Source: Acidobacteriota bacterium (GTDB taxonomy: Bacteria; Acidobacteriota; Terriglobia; Terriglobales; Acidobacteriaceae). From it: a DNA stretch of 64,000 nt. The notes under the pieces were generated by a model. It searched no databases and had not been told where the DNA came from. It saw only the letters and a program-made list of their open reading frames with translations. Shown here piece after piece: positions 62,526 to 64,000 of the stretch (the stretch's first letter is position 1; every line of letters starts with the position of its first letter). The stretch is taken from the NCBI GenBank assembly GCA_016196065.1, contig JACPYL010000027.1:248001-312000 (forward strand), written 5' to 3'. A program made the translations under genes and the position numbers.

Positions 62526-64000
62526 ATGTCTGAAGTAATTCTAAGCGAGCCCGCAACTGTGAACCACTCCCCCATCACCGATCAGCGCAATGGCGGCGAA
62601 CCGTTGGTCGAGGTTTTCGCCGTCTATGGTGCGGAACCCGAGATCCAGGCCTATGCGATGGCGAAGTACTCACGCTCTTCGCTGTCGATGAAGGAATCGC
62701 TGAAAGAAATCACCTCGCAGAAGGCCGAGAAGTTTCTGAACACCTTCTACTTTCAGTACGGACACCGGTCGATTGCCGACCTGGCCCACATCGCGCTTGC
62801 CATTGAGCGGCTGTCGATCCTGGCGGCGATCGTAGTTGCGGACGAGACGCGCTGGGATGGGCAGGAACGCTCCACGCGGTATCAGGATTTTCGCAAGAGC
62901 GGATACTTCACGCCCGATTTCGGCGACGACATTGCCGCGCGATCGTTGTATCGGCAAGCTCTCGACCAACTGTTTGTAGACTACGAGCGGTTGTCAGAGA
63001 AGATGTTCGAACATCTTCGCGGAATTACACCCAAGCCCGACGACATGAAGCAGGATGCGTACGAACGCACGCTGCGTGCCCGCGCCTTCGATATCTCACG
63101 CTATTTCCTCCCGCTGGCCACGAATACTTCGCTTGGAGAAATTGTCAACGCTCGGACGTTGGAAACGCAGGTCGCGCACCTGCTCTCTCAACCACATAAA
63201 GAAGTGCGTAACCTTGGCTCGCTGTTAAAGAATGCGGCGCTCTCCCCCGCTTACAACCCCAACGAGGAATCACTGCGCGCTTTGGTCGATGAGATTCGCT
63301 CCCATTCTCCAGAAATGGCAGGCCGCGCCGAGCGCGAACTGTTGCGCGAAGTAAGAGTTGCGCCGACCCTGGTCAAATATGCGGATCCCAACGCGTATGA
63401 AATCGAGACGCGCCGCGAACTTCGGCAGGCTGCTGCCGATCTGATGCGGGGCGCGGAGATTGCAGGCGCTCCGCTGGTTGATCTGCTCGATGAAGAGCCG
63501 TTGGAGGTGGAACTCGCCACCACTCTTCTTTATGAGCACTGTCACTATTCCTACCGCCAGCTTCGGCAGACCGTGGCTGCGGCGGGAGATGTGCGCCGCC
63601 GCGAAATTATCGAATTGGGACTGCGTCATCGCGGCAAGCACGACGAAATGCTGCGTCCGTTCTCGGCCGGCCAGCAATTTCGTTTCGACATTCTCATGGA
63701 CATCGGCGGTTTTCGCGATATGCACCGCCATCGCCGCTGCGTGCAGATCATGCAGGACTTCACCACCGTCCACGGCTTTGACACACCGCCTGAAGTGGAT
63801 GCCGCGAATCAGCGCTCGGAGTACGAATCTGTTTTGCAGAGGGTAGCGTCGACTGTAAACAAGATCGCCGCAAGCAGCGGCACGGAAGCCCGCCAGAATG
63901 CGCAATACGCAATTCCGCTCGCCTTCCGCAAGCGTACGCTTTTCAAGATGGACTTTGCCGAAGCCGTCTACATCTCCGAACTGCGCACGACGCCCGCAGG
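62526..64000 (+). CDS. Two-domain ThyX-like (FAD-dependent thymidylate synthase) protein, partial
   Basis: From ATG 62526 an open frame continues past the window end (over 490 residues). The first half has YGHRSIADLAHIALAIERLSIL and QERSTRYQDF. These resemble the ThyX fold, but RHR at the expected place is replaced. The second half has ELGLRHRGKHDEML, then FRDMHRHRRCVQIMQDF. ThyX enzymes use FAD and NADPH to make dTMP, with the RHRxxSxNxxSxRY motif. A duplicated, motif-divided protein is unusual. Whether it makes dTMP is uncertain. Ends beyond base 64000. Confidence 0.78.
   Translation, partial: MSEVILSEPATVNHSPITDQRNGGEPLVEVFAVYGAEPEIQAYAMAKYSRSSLSMKESLKEITSQKAEKFLNTFYFQYGHRSIADLAHIALAIERLSILAAIVVADETRWDGQERSTRYQDFRKSGYFTPDFGDDIAARSLYRQALDQLFVDYERLSEKMFEHLRGITPKPDDMKQDAYERTLRARAFDISRYFLPLATNTSLGEIVNARTLETQVAHLLSQPHKEVRNLGSLLKNAALSPAYNPNEESLRALVDEIRSHSPEMAGRAERELLREVRVAPTLVKYADPNAYEIETRRELRQAAADLMRGAEIAGAPLVDLLDEEPLEVELATTLLYEHCHYSYRQLRQTVAAAGDVRRREIIELGLRHRGKHDEMLRPFSAGQQFRFDILMDIGGFRDMHRHRRCVQIMQDFTTVHGFDTPPEVDAANQRSEYESVLQRVASTVNKIAASSGTEARQNAQYAIPLAFRKRTLFKMDFAEAVYISELRTTPA

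Overview
The window looks like chromosomal DNA of a Gram-negative, motile acidobacterium (Acidobacteriota, Koribacter/Terriglobia-like). This is an inference from several signs. GC content is fairly high. There are many secreted proteins of types common in that phylum: paired secreted TldD-like proteins, BACON/Ig-like repeat proteins, CarboxypepD_reg proteins, M28 and S9 peptidases and a GH20 enzyme. There is also a long Ala/Lys-rich protein with a short C-terminal VWVN-type motif. Shine-Dalgarno sequences of the AAGGAG type are frequent. I found no tRNA, rRNA, CRISPR array, transposase or prophage, so this is ordinary backbone rather than an island.

Layout. 1-8.0 kb (minus strand): a truncated M28 peptidase, two overlapping secreted TldD-family proteins and a 14-repeat kelch propeller protein. 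8.4-10.0 kb: a DUF4142 protein divergent from a LysR regulator. 10.1-13.9 kb: a solitary GvpL/F-type protein, a fused AroD-AroE enzyme and a secreted protein of unknown function. 14.0-19 kb: a candidate 27-residue membrane peptide, AMMECR1, pgsA, DUF937, an HhH protein, a Lys-rich secreted protein and glutamate dehydrogenase. 19-23.4 kb: an MFS transporter, a methyltransferase, and trpE and trpG facing each other. 23.4-31.6 kb: a PilZ protein, an AMIN/FecR surface protein, a small beta-barrel, a phosphoesterase overlapping a glycosyltransferase, an Fe(2+)-trafficking protein, a compact transcription unit with a 13-codon Lys-rich ORF, a MerR regulator, Dps, a small ABM-fold protein and a flavoprotein.

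31.6-42 kb: a GH20 hexosaminidase, PgeF, a PQQ-like propeller, an S9 peptidase, a glycosyltransferase, a methyltransferase and a HIT protein. 42-51 kb: rpsA with a long structured leader, a Ycf48-like propeller, LemA, two CarboxypepD_reg proteins, a LysW-like zinc ribbon with an acidic tail, an M28 peptidase, a rhomboid protease, a SRPBCC protein and an SDR. 51-55 kb: an 11-domain BACON-like protein. 55-62 kb: a flagellar locus. Flagellin, flaG, fliD, fliS and a FlgN/FliT-like gene run on the minus strand, divergent from flbD-motA-motB. 62-64 kb: a GNAT acetyltransferase and a truncated two-domain ThyX-like protein.

The clearest functional unit is the flagellar block: filament protein, cap, two probable export chaperones, a regulator and the stator. 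Its flagellin carries three tandem repeats in the variable region. The most unusual items are the 13-codon Lys-rich ORF with its own promoter-like sequence and terminator, the repeat-inserted flagellin, the LysW-like protein without the usual C-terminus, the catalytically asymmetric TldD pair and the duplicated ThyX-like protein. Intergenic regions hold several inverted-repeat families that look like dispersed non-coding elements.
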